Assembly: GCF_015694425.1 (NCBI RefSeq)
Contig: NZ_JADQDN010000002.1
Location: 372,001 to 436,000, forward strand
Length of the DNA: 64,000 bases
Direction: 5' to 3'
From: Microvirga terrestris
GTDB taxonomy: Bacteria > Pseudomonadota > Alphaproteobacteria > Rhizobiales > Beijerinckiaceae
Below, piece after piece: positions 26,799 through 35,569 of this stretch. The notes under the pieces are model-generated. The model made no database searches. It was not told the DNA's origin and saw only the letters and a list, made by a program, of their open reading frames with translations. A program made the translations under genes and the position numbers. Each line of letters starts with the position of its first letter. The first letter of the stretch is position 1.

Positions 26799-27059
26799 AT
26801 GAGCCTTGGACTGCCTGAACGTCGATCGGACGAGCGCTTCCCCACCATGCTGGAAGGGTGGATCCGGGACACGAAGAGCAGGGCGCGCATCGGCTGTTCC
26901 GTGTGGGACCTGTCGCAGTCGGGCGTCCGGCTGGTGATTGCCGGCTCTGCCGAAATTCCCTTGGAATTCGAGCTCGAGATCCCTGAGGCGGGCGCAGCAG
27001 CCACGACACGGCTGGTGTGGACGGACGGAACGCATTACGGGGCACGCTTTACCAGTTGA
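26799..27059 (+). CDS. PilZ-domain protein
   Basis: An 86-residue single PilZ domain, a cyclic-di-GMP receptor fold. The RxxxR part reads ERRSDERFP (residues 7-15) and the DxSxxG part reads DLSQSGVRL. Both ligand-binding elements are present, so binding is plausible. It could link to the EAL and GGDEF genes of this window only through the shared messenger. The ribosome site is weak. A small gene follows on the same strand. Confidence 0.8.
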   Translation: MSLGLPERRSDERFPTMLEGWIRDTKSRARIGCSVWDLSQSGVRLVIAGSAEIPLEFELEIPEAGAAATTRLVWTDGTHYGARFTS

Positions 27060-27111
27060 ACCGCAGACCCAGTCAACGCTCTCTTCACCCCTTCATGCCA
27101 TGGTGTCCGGC

Positions 27112-27378
27112 ATGACCTACTCCCGCGATACCGAAGCCGTCTCCGAACTCACCGGCCAGCCCGTTAGCACCTGGTCCGAGGAGTGGCGAATCGAGACCGA
27201 GGCCCGAACCCTGCTGAAGATGTCCAAGGCCGAAAGGGACGCGTTCTTCAACGGCAGGAAAGATGCGGATGGAAAGACGGTCGACCGTGGAGTGATCGGC
27301 ATCCGGGGACTGAAGGCGGCCGAGGAGATCAAGGCCACCATGGATCGCCTTCAGGACGTTCGCGGGAAAAGGAGTTGA
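27112..27378 (+). CDS. Small hypothetical protein
   Basis: An 88-residue protein beginning MTYSRDTEAVSELTGQPVST and ending DVRGKRS. It has a short, mostly helical, Glu/Lys/Arg-rich middle (RTLLKMSKAERDAFFNGR) and is probably cytoplasmic. The frame is open further upstream; ATG codons at 27100 and 27112 are both possible, and neither has a strong ribosome site. It follows the PilZ gene by about 50 bases. No family recognised. Confidence 0.6.
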   Translation: MTYSRDTEAVSELTGQPVSTWSEEWRIETEARTLLKMSKAERDAFFNGRKDADGKTVDRGVIGIRGLKAAEEIKATMDRLQDVRGKRS

Positions 27379-27403
27379 GACAAATAGATGCCTCTCTAGG
27401 GCA

Positions 27404-27958
27404 TCATGGATTCAGGACGTATAAGTCTTTGTAAGTCAGTTTCAGGTTCGCATCGATCTTGGCGAACTCGACGGCCGCTCGTGAACCGCTTCCATCTGGA
27501 TCGTAGTACACGGAGCCTGTGCCCTTGTTATAGATGATGCGGTCGTTCGCATCGTGTGCCGACTCCCCCGTCCAGAAGGCGCTCGACCTCATATCCCGAT
27601 CGGAAACACCAACCCCCTTGAAGACATTAGGTGTCAGAATAATCGTGTCATGTCTCACACTGAAATCCGTGATCGTATCGACATTGGAACTCGACAGTGC
27701 CTGATTGAACACAAAAACATCATTTCCGCCGTGACCGGTCAGCATGTTGCGCCCGGCTCCGCCGAGAATCAAGTCGTTGCCGCTGCCGCCCCAGATCGTG
27801 TCGTTGCCTGTGTCGCCAAAGATCACATCATGGCCTCGGTTTCCCTGGATCCAGTCATTCCCGCCACGCCCTTCGATTTGATCGGCACCGCTACTTCCGT
27901 AGATCTCATCGCGACTTGCGGTTCCAAGGGTGTCCCCATTTGCGTAAATCGTTGCCAT
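27404..27958 (-). CDS. Short RTX calcium-binding secreted protein
   Basis: A 184-residue protein without a Sec signal. Residues 1-80 hold RTX nonapeptide repeats (GGRGND-like: GRGGNDWIQG, GDTGNDTIWG, GGSGNDLILG, GGAGRNMLTG). The remaining 100 residues form a C-terminal module (NDVFVFNQ to KDLYVLNP) that aligns by eye with the tail of the Ig/RTX protein at 18019. It is a probable type I secretion substrate. GGAGG precedes the ATG by eight bases. No secretion genes are adjacent. Confidence 0.87.
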   Translation of the reverse strand: MATIYANGDTLGTASRDEIYGSSGADQIEGRGGNDWIQGNRGHDVIFGDTGNDTIWGGSGNDLILGGAGRNMLTGHGGNDVFVFNQALSSSNVDTITDFSVRHDTIILTPNVFKGVGVSDRDMRSSAFWTGESAHDANDRIIYNKGTGSVYYDPDGSGSRAAVEFAKIDANLKLTYKDLYVLNP

Positions 27959-28236
27959 AGTCGGCGCCTCCCATCGGCTGCAACAAAGTGAATGCCCGTC
28001 TTTTGCTCACCCCTTCTCTGGAGGTGAAGCAGATTAACGTCACTCGATACTAGTTATAACATATGGGAATATATGGCGTGCGCCAACATACACGGCGACT
28101 ACTAGGAAGATCAGCACTATCTAAGGAGTGAGTGCAGAAGGTCGCATCGACCGCAAGTAACGGACCAGATTCCTAATAACAGAAATGGAAAGGGCCGCGC
28201 CCAGCCTGTTGTTTGACTGTGTTCGCGACCCTTATG

Positions 28237-28256
28237 ACCGTATTTGCCCCTACGGT
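28237..28256 (+). repeat. Upstream hairpin related to the candidate small RNA
   Basis: ACCGTA (28237-28242) pairs perfectly with TACGGT (28251-28256), leaving the eight-base loop TTTGCCCC. The flanking GTTCGCGACCCT (28221-28232) and the shared TTTGCCCCTACGG (28243-28255) recur at 28412-28439 inside the downstream candidate RNA, with seven bases fewer between them. It looks like a diverged second copy. Confidence 0.5.
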
Positions 28257-28379
28257 TAATCTGGGATAAACCATCAACTCTGTCCGCGCAAGGCCGAATA
28301 GTTCGCAAATAAACGATCCTTTGCGTCAGAATAGCGCGCCTCTTCTCTTGACATGCTCAATTGGCGCCGTTTTTCGTCA

Positions 28380-28483
28380 CAATTTAGCCCGATTACTCTA
28401 CGAATAGAGAGGTTCACGACCCTCATTTTGCCCCTACGGGTCGGACCTTGAAGCGCCCCTCCAAGAGCGGGCGCTTCCTTTTT
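28380..28483 (+). ncRNA. Candidate small RNA with three stem-loops
   Basis: About 100 bases with three consecutive hairpins on the plus strand: CTCTA-CGAA-TAGAG (28396-28409); CGACCC with GGGTCG (28417-28443), whose loop contains TTTTGCCCC; and the terminator at 28450-28483. A TTGACA box lies at 28348-28353 with a poor -10 about 17 bases later, so the 5-prime end is a guess near 28380. Both neighbouring genes are on the minus strand, so the terminator needs its own transcript. No known family was recognised; no expression evidence is available. Confidence 0.5.
28450..28483 (+). terminator. Rho-independent terminator without an upstream plus-strand gene
   Basis: GAAGCGCCC (28450-28458) pairs perfectly with GGGCGCTTC (28469-28477) around a ten-base loop, followed by CTTTTT. 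The T-run follows only in the plus direction. The nearest plus-strand gene upstream ends more than one kilobase away at 27378, with an opposing gene in between. Confidence 0.75.
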
Positions 28484-28525
28484 GGGGCCTATCTCTGATT
28501 CGCGGCCTTCCGGGACACGAGGCGA

Positions 28526-28816
28526 TCAGGATGCGCCCTGCGGGGCGAAGAAGCAGATGATGGCCCGGGTTGTGGGCTCCTCGCAGAGGTGGAACTTGGC
28601 GTCCGGCGACATCTTGGCATACTCGCGGTCGATGAGGCGTCCATCCCAAAGCCGCCAGCCTTCGGCGGTTTCCGTTACCGTCTCGCCCTGGGCCTCGGTC
28701 AGTTCACGGCAATCGTGATCGTCGCAGCACCAAGTTGGATACCAATCATGGGCGAAGGCCGGCGAGGCGAATAGATAAGCCGCTGCAACTAAGGTTCGCC
28801 CCTTCACCGATGCCAT
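28526..28816 (-). CDS. Small exported Cys-rich protein
   Basis: A 96-residue protein with a signal peptide cut near AFAHD (residue 22). The mature part has five Cys (WCCDDHDCRE, then FHLCEE and IICFF), typical of short periplasmic proteins in Rhizobiales, and an N-terminal HDWYP. A role in metal binding or disulfide-stabilised folding is possible, but no function is known to me. Monocistronic as far as can be seen. Confidence 0.7.
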   Translation of the reverse strand: MASVKGRTLVAAAYLFASPAFAHDWYPTWCCDDHDCRELTEAQGETVTETAEGWRLWDGRLIDREYAKMSPDAKFHLCEEPTTRAIICFFAPQGAS

Positions 28817-28933
28817 TCAGGACAAGCCTTTCCCGAGGACGTGCCGCGATCGACTAGCTTACCCGTGATCTTGGAGCGCACGGAATGGCGCGTCCAGTCC
28901 TGCCGCAGCGGCAGGTCCGCTCCGTGTGAAGGC

Positions 28934-29176
28934 CTATTCCTGGCTCTTGAGGTACGGCTCGACCTTGCCCTTGAGCTTGATGGTCATCGGGTTGCCGAAG
29001 CGGTCCTTCGCATTTCCGGCTGTGACCCGGACCCAGCCTTCGCTGACGCAATACTCGTCCACATTGGTCTTCTCGGCTCCGTTGAAACGGATGCCGATCC
29101 CCTTCGCCAGCAGCTCCTCGTCGTAATAGGGGCTGTCCGGGTTCGAAGCCAGGCGGTCGGGAAGCGTAGCGGTCAT
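28934..29176 (-). CDS. DUF3297 family protein
   Basis: An 80-residue protein recognised as DUF3297: DRLASNPDSPYYDEELL, GIGIRFNGAEKTNVDEYC and VSEGWVRV are the family blocks, and TIKLKGKVEPY ends it. The family is widespread in Proteobacteria and has no proven function; the fold looks like a small beta-rich domain. The ATG at 29174-29176 is chosen because the family starts there (MTATLPDRL) and GGAGAGACC precedes it. Confidence 0.85.
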   Translation of the reverse strand: MTATLPDRLASNPDSPYYDEELLAKGIGIRFNGAEKTNVDEYCVSEGWVRVTAGNAKDRFGNPMTIKLKGKVEPYLKSQE

Positions 29177-29353
29177 ACGAGGGTCTCTCCATGCAGGATC
29201 GTTCAGGGGCGGCAACCTACCGCCTCAGAGGCCGAAAGCCAATTCCGGCTAGCCCAACGTGACAATCCTGCGGCAATGTCCTACTTTCGTTGTAAGCCCC
29301 AACGGCAGGACGATAATCCGCGCGTAAGCGGAAGAAACCAGGGAGAGAAAGAT

Positions 29354-30178
29354 TTGTCGGCAGCGACGGATGGGATTCACACCGATTTTTCCGACGGCAT
29401 GAGCTATGGAGATTATCTCCGGCTCGATACCCTCCTCTCCGCCCAGTCCCCCCTGACCGCCGAGCACGACGAGCTTCTCTTCATCACCATCCACCAAGTG
29501 ATGGAGCTGTGGCTGAAGCTCCTGAACCGGGAGCTCGACACGGCGCTGGCCCATATCCGGGCTGACCAGCTCCAGCCGGCCTTCAAATGCACAGCCCGAA
29601 TCAACCGCATCCAGGAGCAGCTGATCCAGGCATGGACCGTGCTCTCCACCATGACGCCTTCGGACTATCTCAGCTTCCGCCCGGCGCTCGGCAAATCTTC
29701 CGGCTTCCAGTCCTGGCAGTATCGGCTTGTCGAATTCAAGCTCGGCGCCAAGGACGCGGTGAAGATGGCACCGCACAAGCACAGGAGCGACCTCGCGGAG
29801 CAGCTCGAGGCCGCCTATCACGCACCGGGCCTCTACGACGAGGCCTTACGCCTGCTGGCACGGCGCGGCTATGACGTTCCCCTCGAGGTTCTGGATCGGG
29901 ACGTGACGCAACCCTACACGGCGCATCCAGGCGTCGAGGCGATCTGGGAGGAGATCTACCGCCATTCTGGTGAGCACTTCGACCTCTACGAACTCGCCGA
30001 GGAGTTGGTCGATCTCGAGGATGCGTTCCAGCAATGGCGCTTCCGGCACATGAAGACCGTCGAGCGCATCATCGGCATGCGCAGCGGCACCGGCGGCAGC
30101 AGCGGGGTCAGCTACCTGCGCAAGGCGCTGGAAAAATACTTCTTCCCTGAACTCTGGTCCGTGCGCGGCAAGCTTTAA
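29354..30178 (+). CDS. kynA: Tryptophan 2,3-dioxygenase
   Basis: A 274-residue heme enzyme that oxidises L-tryptophan to N-formylkynurenine. Family blocks are complete: HTDFSDGMSYGDYLRLDTLL, FITIHQVMELWLKL with the distal-pocket His, RPALGKSSGFQSWQYR, and FRHMKTVERIIG, whose His is the heme ligand, followed by GTGGSSGVSYLR. The TTG start is chosen because GGGAGAGAAAG lies just before it and the length then matches the family (about 280); the nearest ATG, 26 codons upstream, would add a non-conserved tail. A kynureninase-like gene follows after 16 bases. Confidence 0.94.
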   Translation: MSAATDGIHTDFSDGMSYGDYLRLDTLLSAQSPLTAEHDELLFITIHQVMELWLKLLNRELDTALAHIRADQLQPAFKCTARINRIQEQLIQAWTVLSTMTPSDYLSFRPALGKSSGFQSWQYRLVEFKLGAKDAVKMAPHKHRSDLAEQLEAAYHAPGLYDEALRLLARRGYDVPLEVLDRDVTQPYTAHPGVEAIWEEIYRHSGEHFDLYELAEELVDLEDAFQQWRFRHMKTVERIIGMRSGTGGSSGVSYLRKALEKYFFPELWSVRGKL

Positions 30179-30194
30179 TCAGGTTGAGAGCATC

Positions 30195-31388
30195 ATGCTT
30201 GATCTTCGCTCCCAGTTCTCCCGCTTCCTCAACGCCGAGCCCGATCGCCTGCATTTCGCAGCTCACAGCCACCATCCCTGGCCGGACGTGACGCGCGAGG
30301 CACAGGTGCAGGCGTGGGACGACGCCGCCCGTCTCATGGACGACAAGTGGGAGCACATCTTAGGCCCCGTGCTCGACGAGTTCCGCGGTCGTGTAGCCGG
30401 GCATCTCAACCTGCCGGATCGCGACACCATCGCGGTGGCGCCGAACACGCATGAGCTCCTGAAGCGCATCCTCTCCTGCTTCCCTGCCGACCGCCCGGTG
30501 CGCATCCTCACCTCCGACGGCGAGTTCCATTCCTTCACGCGCCAGATCGCGCGCTTGGAAGAGGAGCGCCTCGTGGACGTGACGCGCGTACCGGCGGAGC
30601 CCTTCGCGACCTTCGAGGATCGCTTCCACGCCGCCGCGAAAGCCGGCTATGATCTCGTCTTCGTCAGCCAGGTGTTTTTCAATTCCGGCTTCGTGCTCGA
30701 TGGGCGCCACCTCGCGGAATGCGACCGCGACGGTGCGATGATCGTGATCGACGGCTATCACGGCTTCATGGCGCGGCCGGCGGATCTCAGCAGCATCGCG
30801 GATCGGGTGTTCTACGTCGCCGGCGGCTACAAATACGCCATGGCGGGCGAAGGCGCATGCTTCATGCATTGCCCGCCCGGCTGGGGGCTCCGCCCGCGCG
30901 ATACCGGGTGGTACGCCGCCTTCGGCAACCTCACGAATGTGCAGAGCGGATTGGTGGCTTACAGCGAGGACGGCTGGCGCTTCATGGGCGCCACCTTCGA
31001 TCCGTCGGGGCTCTACCGCTTCAACGCGGTGATGCGCTGGCTCGCGGACGAGGGCATCACGGCCGGCATCATCCACGCTCATGCCAAGGCGCTGCAGCAG
31101 CATTTCCTGCGTCGCGTCGGCAGCTCCGCCCTGTTCGCGAACGCCTCGCCCGTGGTGCCGACGGACGAGACGCGGCGCGGCAACTTCCTCACATTCCAGA
31201 CGCCCGCAGCCCAGGCCATCCACAACAACTTGAAAGAGCTGCGCGTGGTGACCGACGTGCGCGGCCAGCGCCTGCGTCTGGGCTTCGGCATCTATCAGAC
31301 CGAGGAAGAGGTGGACGATCTCGTGCGCCGCATCGACGAGGCGGGGGCGATGGAGTCCCTGTCCTTCAACACCTCTTCAGCAGCGTAA
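30195..31388 (+). CDS. Class V aminotransferase-fold enzyme, probable kynureninase
   Basis: A 397-residue PLP enzyme. Lys213 in AGGYKYAMAGEG is the expected Schiff-base lysine, with the ring-pairing Asp186 in VIDGYHGF. The C-terminal NFLTFQTP and RLGFGIYQTEEEV blocks fit kynureninases and related cysteine-desulfurase-fold enzymes. The position right after kynA argues that it cleaves kynurenine to anthranilate and alanine. The usual N-terminal GNSLG motif of KynU is replaced by HFAAHSHHPWP, so it may be an alternative class. No formamidase (kynB) is adjacent. Confidence 0.75.
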   Translation: MLDLRSQFSRFLNAEPDRLHFAAHSHHPWPDVTREAQVQAWDDAARLMDDKWEHILGPVLDEFRGRVAGHLNLPDRDTIAVAPNTHELLKRILSCFPADRPVRILTSDGEFHSFTRQIARLEEERLVDVTRVPAEPFATFEDRFHAAAKAGYDLVFVSQVFFNSGFVLDGRHLAECDRDGAMIVIDGYHGFMARPADLSSIADRVFYVAGGYKYAMAGEGACFMHCPPGWGLRPRDTGWYAAFGNLTNVQSGLVAYSEDGWRFMGATFDPSGLYRFNAVMRWLADEGITAGIIHAHAKALQQHFLRRVGSSALFANASPVVPTDETRRGNFLTFQTPAAQAIHNNLKELRVVTDVRGQRLRLGFGIYQTEEEVDDLVRRIDEAGAMESLSFNTSSAA

Positions 31389-31391
31389 GGA

Positions 31392-32372
<981 letters not shown>

Positions 32373-32469
32373 GGGGATCTCCGGTGTAGATGATGAGAAT
32401 ACCGCCGCGCAAGGCAGCGGATGGAGCAACAACTGGACTCGCCCCGCCCGGTTTCAAGTACGATGTTCG

Positions 32470-32715
32470 TCACACAGCCGCTTCCGCCAGCATCAGGACG
32501 ACGCCGAGCGCCACGAGGATGATACTGGGCCAGTGGTGCTTGGGATGGAACGCGCGCACCCGCCCCTGCGGCTCAAGCGTGGCGCTTGCACCCGTTGGAC
32601 CCGTTTGGTGCGCATCGCTCAAGCGTCCCTTCCAGAGCGCCTGGCCTGCTGCCAGTACGATCCCGGCGATGATCAGCAGCGCGCCGATCCAGATGAGGAC
32701 CATGCCCGGTTGCAT
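32470..32715 (-). CDS. Small two-helix membrane protein
   Basis: An 81-residue protein with two hydrophobic segments (about 5-25 and 59-78) separated by a short, charged loop with KHH and HPKHH-like residues. No family was recognised. GGGAGGGGTTC precedes the ATG at 32713-32715, which makes it the better start; an upstream ATG lacks a site. It is separate from its neighbours in orientation context only by short gaps, so a shared transcript with the aldo/keto reductase downstream is possible. Confidence 0.65.
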   Translation of the reverse strand: MQPGMVLIWIGALLIIAGIVLAAGQALWKGRLSDAHQTGPTGASATLEPQGRVRAFHPKHHWPSIILVALGVVLMLAEAAV

Positions 32716-32793
32716 GAACCCCTCCCTGATGAGACCTGACGCGGCGGAGCATAACACACTCGCCGGTCAGGACCCAGGAACAAGTGCAGGCCG

Positions 32794-33573
32794 TCAGGGC
32801 AGCGCCGAACGGTTGAACAGAATAGCCTCCGGATGGCTGCGCATGACTTCTTCCGTGCAGGCTTCGGATCCAAGGCGATCGCGGAGTCTCGGATGGTTTT
32901 TCGCGAGTTCGTCGAGGGTCACGGAGTGCGCAATACGCGGATGGGCCACGCAGACAGCCCCATCTTTTCCCCAGGCCGCCTCGAAAGGCATGGGATCGAG
33001 ATCATCCGGCTTCTGGATCCCGAAACGGTCATAGATATCGATCATGGTACCGTCGCGGGTTGTAGGGCGATCATCGCCACTGTAATCGGCACGCACCAGG
33101 TGAATGCAGGCCGCATGCAGATCGCGCATCGGCACATCGCCTCTTTCCTCCCAGGGGCGGTAGCCCATCAGGATGCATTTGCCCTCCGCGCCGCTGGTGC
33201 ATGTGAGAGTAAGGACCTTGTCTTTCATGAGGGGAAGCCCGAGCCGACGTCCTCTCGCATCAGGCCGGCACGCATCATAAAGGCCCTGCCCCGCAATGTC
33301 CTCGACAAGCAACCGGTAAAGCACGAGTGGCTCGCCTGGAGCCGAGTTCATTGTCTCAACAGCGGCAATGAGAACCTGAATGTCCTCATTGCCATTTCTC
33401 ATCATGACACGGGCCCCCACCAGAGACTCGCCGGCCAGCACACGGCCATCCTCAAGAACGAATCGGAACTCGCCATGCTCAGCATCGAGGCGGCCGCTAG
33501 CGGCTTCTGCGGCGTCAAGCATCAGAAGGCTCCAAACGACACCTAGGACAATGATTGAATATCGGAACAACAT
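32794..33573 (-). CDS. ADYC-domain-like exported protein
   Basis: A 259-residue protein with a signal peptide (MLFRYSIIVLGVVWSLLMLD, cut near AEA). The C-terminal two thirds match the ADYC domain as I know it: LYDACRPD, TLTCTSGAEGKCILMGYRPW, DLHAACIHLVRADYSGDD and GTMIDIYDRFG. The name-giving Cys is Ser here (ADYS). Several paired Cys remain. The function of the domain is unknown. An ATG at 33571-33573 is preferred to the TTG three codons upstream. It lies 50 bases after the NG-repeat gene on the same strand and is probably co-transcribed with it. Confidence 0.7.
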   Translation of the reverse strand: MLFRYSIIVLGVVWSLLMLDAAEAASGRLDAEHGEFRFVLEDGRVLAGESLVGARVMMRNGNEDIQVLIAAVETMNSAPGEPLVLYRLLVEDIAGQGLYDACRPDARGRRLGLPLMKDKVLTLTCTSGAEGKCILMGYRPWEERGDVPMRDLHAACIHLVRADYSGDDRPTTRDGTMIDIYDRFGIQKPDDLDPMPFEAAWGKDGAVCVAHPRIAHSVTLDELAKNHPRLRDRLGSEACTEEVMRSHPEAILFNRSALP

Positions 33574-33623
33574 GATCTGCAAGGACCCCCGCCCATCGCT
33601 GAGCGAGGGTCCTCTTCCTCCTG

Positions 33624-33923
33624 TTACTTGAGGATCACACGCTCGCCATCCCTCAGGATGATGGTCGTCGCATGGCCTTTGGCTTCTTCACGGGCCGTAT
33701 CGTTGATGACGACGCCATTGAGGTTACGGCCATTGGTGCTGAGACCGTTGGTGCTCAGGCCATTAGTGCTCAAACCGTTGGTGCTGAGGCCGTTGGTGCT
33801 GAGGCCGTTAAGATTACGGCCATTCAGGTTTCTGCCATTGTCCAGCGCCAGCGCGTTGGCTTCTGACGCAACAGAAAGTCCAACCATCATAAGAAGAGGC
33901 ATAATGTAATGAGACTTCATCAT
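33624..33923 (-). CDS. Exported protein with tandem five-residue NG repeats
   Basis: A 99-residue protein with a signal peptide (cut near SEANA). Residues 28-70 consist of eight five-residue units of the pattern R/L-N/S-L/T-N-G: two RNLNG, five LSTNG, one RNLNG. A conserved-looking tail (VVINDTAREEAKGHATTIIL) follows. Such a regular polar repeat suggests a stacked coil or beta-solenoid. The ADYC-like gene follows after 50 bases; I recall NG repeats occurring with ADYC domains elsewhere. Tandem ATG codons precede the signal; AAGGAAAAC is upstream. Function unknown. Confidence 0.75.
   Translation of the reverse strand: MMKSHYIMPLLMMVGLSVASEANALALDNGRNLNGRNLNGLSTNGLSTNGLSTNGLSTNGLSTNGRNLNGVVINDTAREEAKGHATTIILRDGERVILK
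33722..33840. repeat. 15-base tandem repeats encoding the NG units
   Basis: About eight consecutive 15-base units within the NG-repeat gene. The plus strand shows repeated GTTGGTGCTGAGGCC-like units with a few substitutions (ATTAGTGCTCAAACC, ATTGGTGCTGAGACC). The near-identity of the central units suggests recent expansion and possible copy-number variation between strains. Confidence 0.85.
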
Positions 33924-34138
33924 TGAGTTTTCCTTGAAGCCCCCATTGATACGCTATGTCCTTTAAGGATCTTGTTATGGGATATCGTATCTATAAGGCA
34001 TCGGGGAAACTCAAACACTTCCAGGTTGAAAATTGCCTCAAGGGAAAGACAGCGTGCCTTAGCGCACTGTCTCAAGGAGATCATCCCGACCATTCGGCAT
34101 GTAGCCATTCCGAACGAGTGCTGACGCCAAAGGGTAGG

Positions 34139-35317
34139 TCAAACGGCCTGCCCAGCGCACCAGCCCGAGGACCAGGCCCACTGGAAATTGTAGCCGCCGA
34201 GCCAGCCGGTCACGTCCACCACCTCGCCAATGAAGTAGAGGCCCGGCACCGCCTTGGTTTCCATGGTGCGGGAATCGAGCTCGCGGGTGTCGACACCGCC
34301 CAGCGTCACTTCGGCGGTCCGATAGCCCTCCGAACCCGCCGGCTTGAAGCGCCAGCGGTTTACCGTCTCTTCGACAGTACGCAGCCGCTTGTCGGAATAA
34401 TCCGCCAGGTTGGCAGGCCCCTTCTCGGTCTCGGCAATCAGCTGCGCCAGACGTTTGGGCAGGAAAGCCGAGAGAGCCGTCTGCAGCGCCTGTCGCCCGT
34501 TCTCCGCACGCGCCGCGCGCAACTCCTCGAACAGGTCCACGCCCGGCAGCATGGACAGGGTGACCTCATCGCCCTCACGCCAGTAGGAGGAGATCTGCAG
34601 GATGGAGGGGCCGCTCAAGCCGCGATGGGTGAAGAGCAGGGCCTCGGCGAACCGGGTCTTGCCGCAGCCTGCCACCGCATCGACGGCAACGCCCGCGAGA
34701 GGTGCGAGCCGCTCCAATAGGGTCGGCTCAAGGGTCAGCGGCACGAGGGCCGGGCGCGTCTCGGCAACCTTCAGACCGAATTGCTGCGCGAGATCGTAGC
34801 CGAAACCGGTGGCGCCCATTTTCGGAATGGACTTGCCGCCGCTCGCCACCACGAGCGAGCGGCACTGCACCGCGCCTTGCGAGAGCCTGAGCGAGAAGCC
34901 CTCGGGTATTTTCTCGACGGTTTGTACGGAGGTGGAGAGCCAAAGCTCCACATTGGCTTGCCGCATCTCGGTCAGCAGCAGATCGACGATCTGCTTCGAC
35001 GATCCGTCGCAGAAGAGCTGGCCCAGGGTCTTCTCGTGATAGGCGATGCCATAGCGCTCCACGAGGGTGATGAAGTCGCGCTGCGTATAGCGGCGCAGCG
35101 CCGAGATCGCGAAGCTCGGGTTCTGTGAGATGAAGTTGGCAGGACCCGCGTTGAGGTTCGTGAAATTGCAGCGCCCGCCGCCGGAAATGCGGATCTTCTC
35201 GCCAGGCTTGGCCGCGTGGTCGATGACCAGCACGGAGCGCCCGCGCTTGCCGGCCTCGGCCGCGCACATCATCCCGGCGGCGCCCGCGCCGATCACCACA
35301 ACGTCGAACTGATCCAA
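34139..35317 (-). CDS. HI0933/YhiN-type NAD(P)/FAD-dependent oxidoreductase
   Basis: A 392-residue flavoprotein. The FAD-binding GAGAAGMMCA is at 10-19, followed by ISGGGRCNFTN at about 44, the HI0933 family signature. VVASGGKSIPKMGATG and the C-terminal YFIGEVVDVTGWLGGYNFQWAWSSG complete it. The physiological substrate of this family is not known. The start codon is TTG at 35315-35317, with GGGAGACC nine bases upstream; no ATG is suitable. Monocistronic. Confidence 0.92.
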   Translation of the reverse strand: MDQFDVVVIGAGAAGMMCAAEAGKRGRSVLVIDHAAKPGEKIRISGGGRCNFTNLNAGPANFISQNPSFAISALRRYTQRDFITLVERYGIAYHEKTLGQLFCDGSSKQIVDLLLTEMRQANVELWLSTSVQTVEKIPEGFSLRLSQGAVQCRSLVVASGGKSIPKMGATGFGYDLAQQFGLKVAETRPALVPLTLEPTLLERLAPLAGVAVDAVAGCGKTRFAEALLFTHRGLSGPSILQISSYWREGDEVTLSMLPGVDLFEELRAARAENGRQALQTALSAFLPKRLAQLIAETEKGPANLADYSDKRLRTVEETVNRWRFKPAGSEGYRTAEVTLGGVDTRELDSRTMETKAVPGLYFIGEVVDVTGWLGGYNFQWAWSSGWCAGQAV

Positions 35318-35569
35318 GAAAGGTCTCCCTAAGGAGGATTTCGATGCCTTGCCTAGCGTAGCTTGGGTTCAGCAAGTGAGCAGGGCGTTGGTACTGAACC
35401 TTATTGAGAGGCGCAAGTATTCGACGAAGTCGTCGCTCTCTCGATTGAAGCCGGTCCATCCGGGGTGTACCATCTACAGGTTACTTGCAGCTGCGCATCC
35501 CGAAGCGACGGTGTGTCAGTAAAGTCGCCCTCCTGATACGCGAGCATTCTCGTTTCATAGGAGGCTGTC

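Larger units (their letters stand above)
27959..28525. other. AT-richer intergenic region with RNA-like structure
   Basis: These 567 bases lie between two minus-strand genes. No convincing protein frame is present. The right half carries ordered hairpins and a plus-strand terminator (annotated as a candidate RNA), and a related hairpin lies upstream at 28237-28256. The left part should contain the promoter of the RTX gene. Confidence 0.55.

Noticed and set aside
28117..28308. A 63-codon minus-strand frame in the intergenic region
   Set aside because: It crosses the structured RNA-like region, lacks a ribosome site and shows no family.
27959..28525. A CRISPR array, suggested by the repeated TTTGCCCCTACGG
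   Set aside because: There are only two copies, 180 bases apart, with different internal spacing. They fit paired RNA hairpins, not a repeat-spacer array.
33920..34108. A 62-codon minus-strand frame before the NG-repeat gene
   Set aside because: No ribosome site and no protein-like pattern. It lies in the probable promoter region of the repeat gene.
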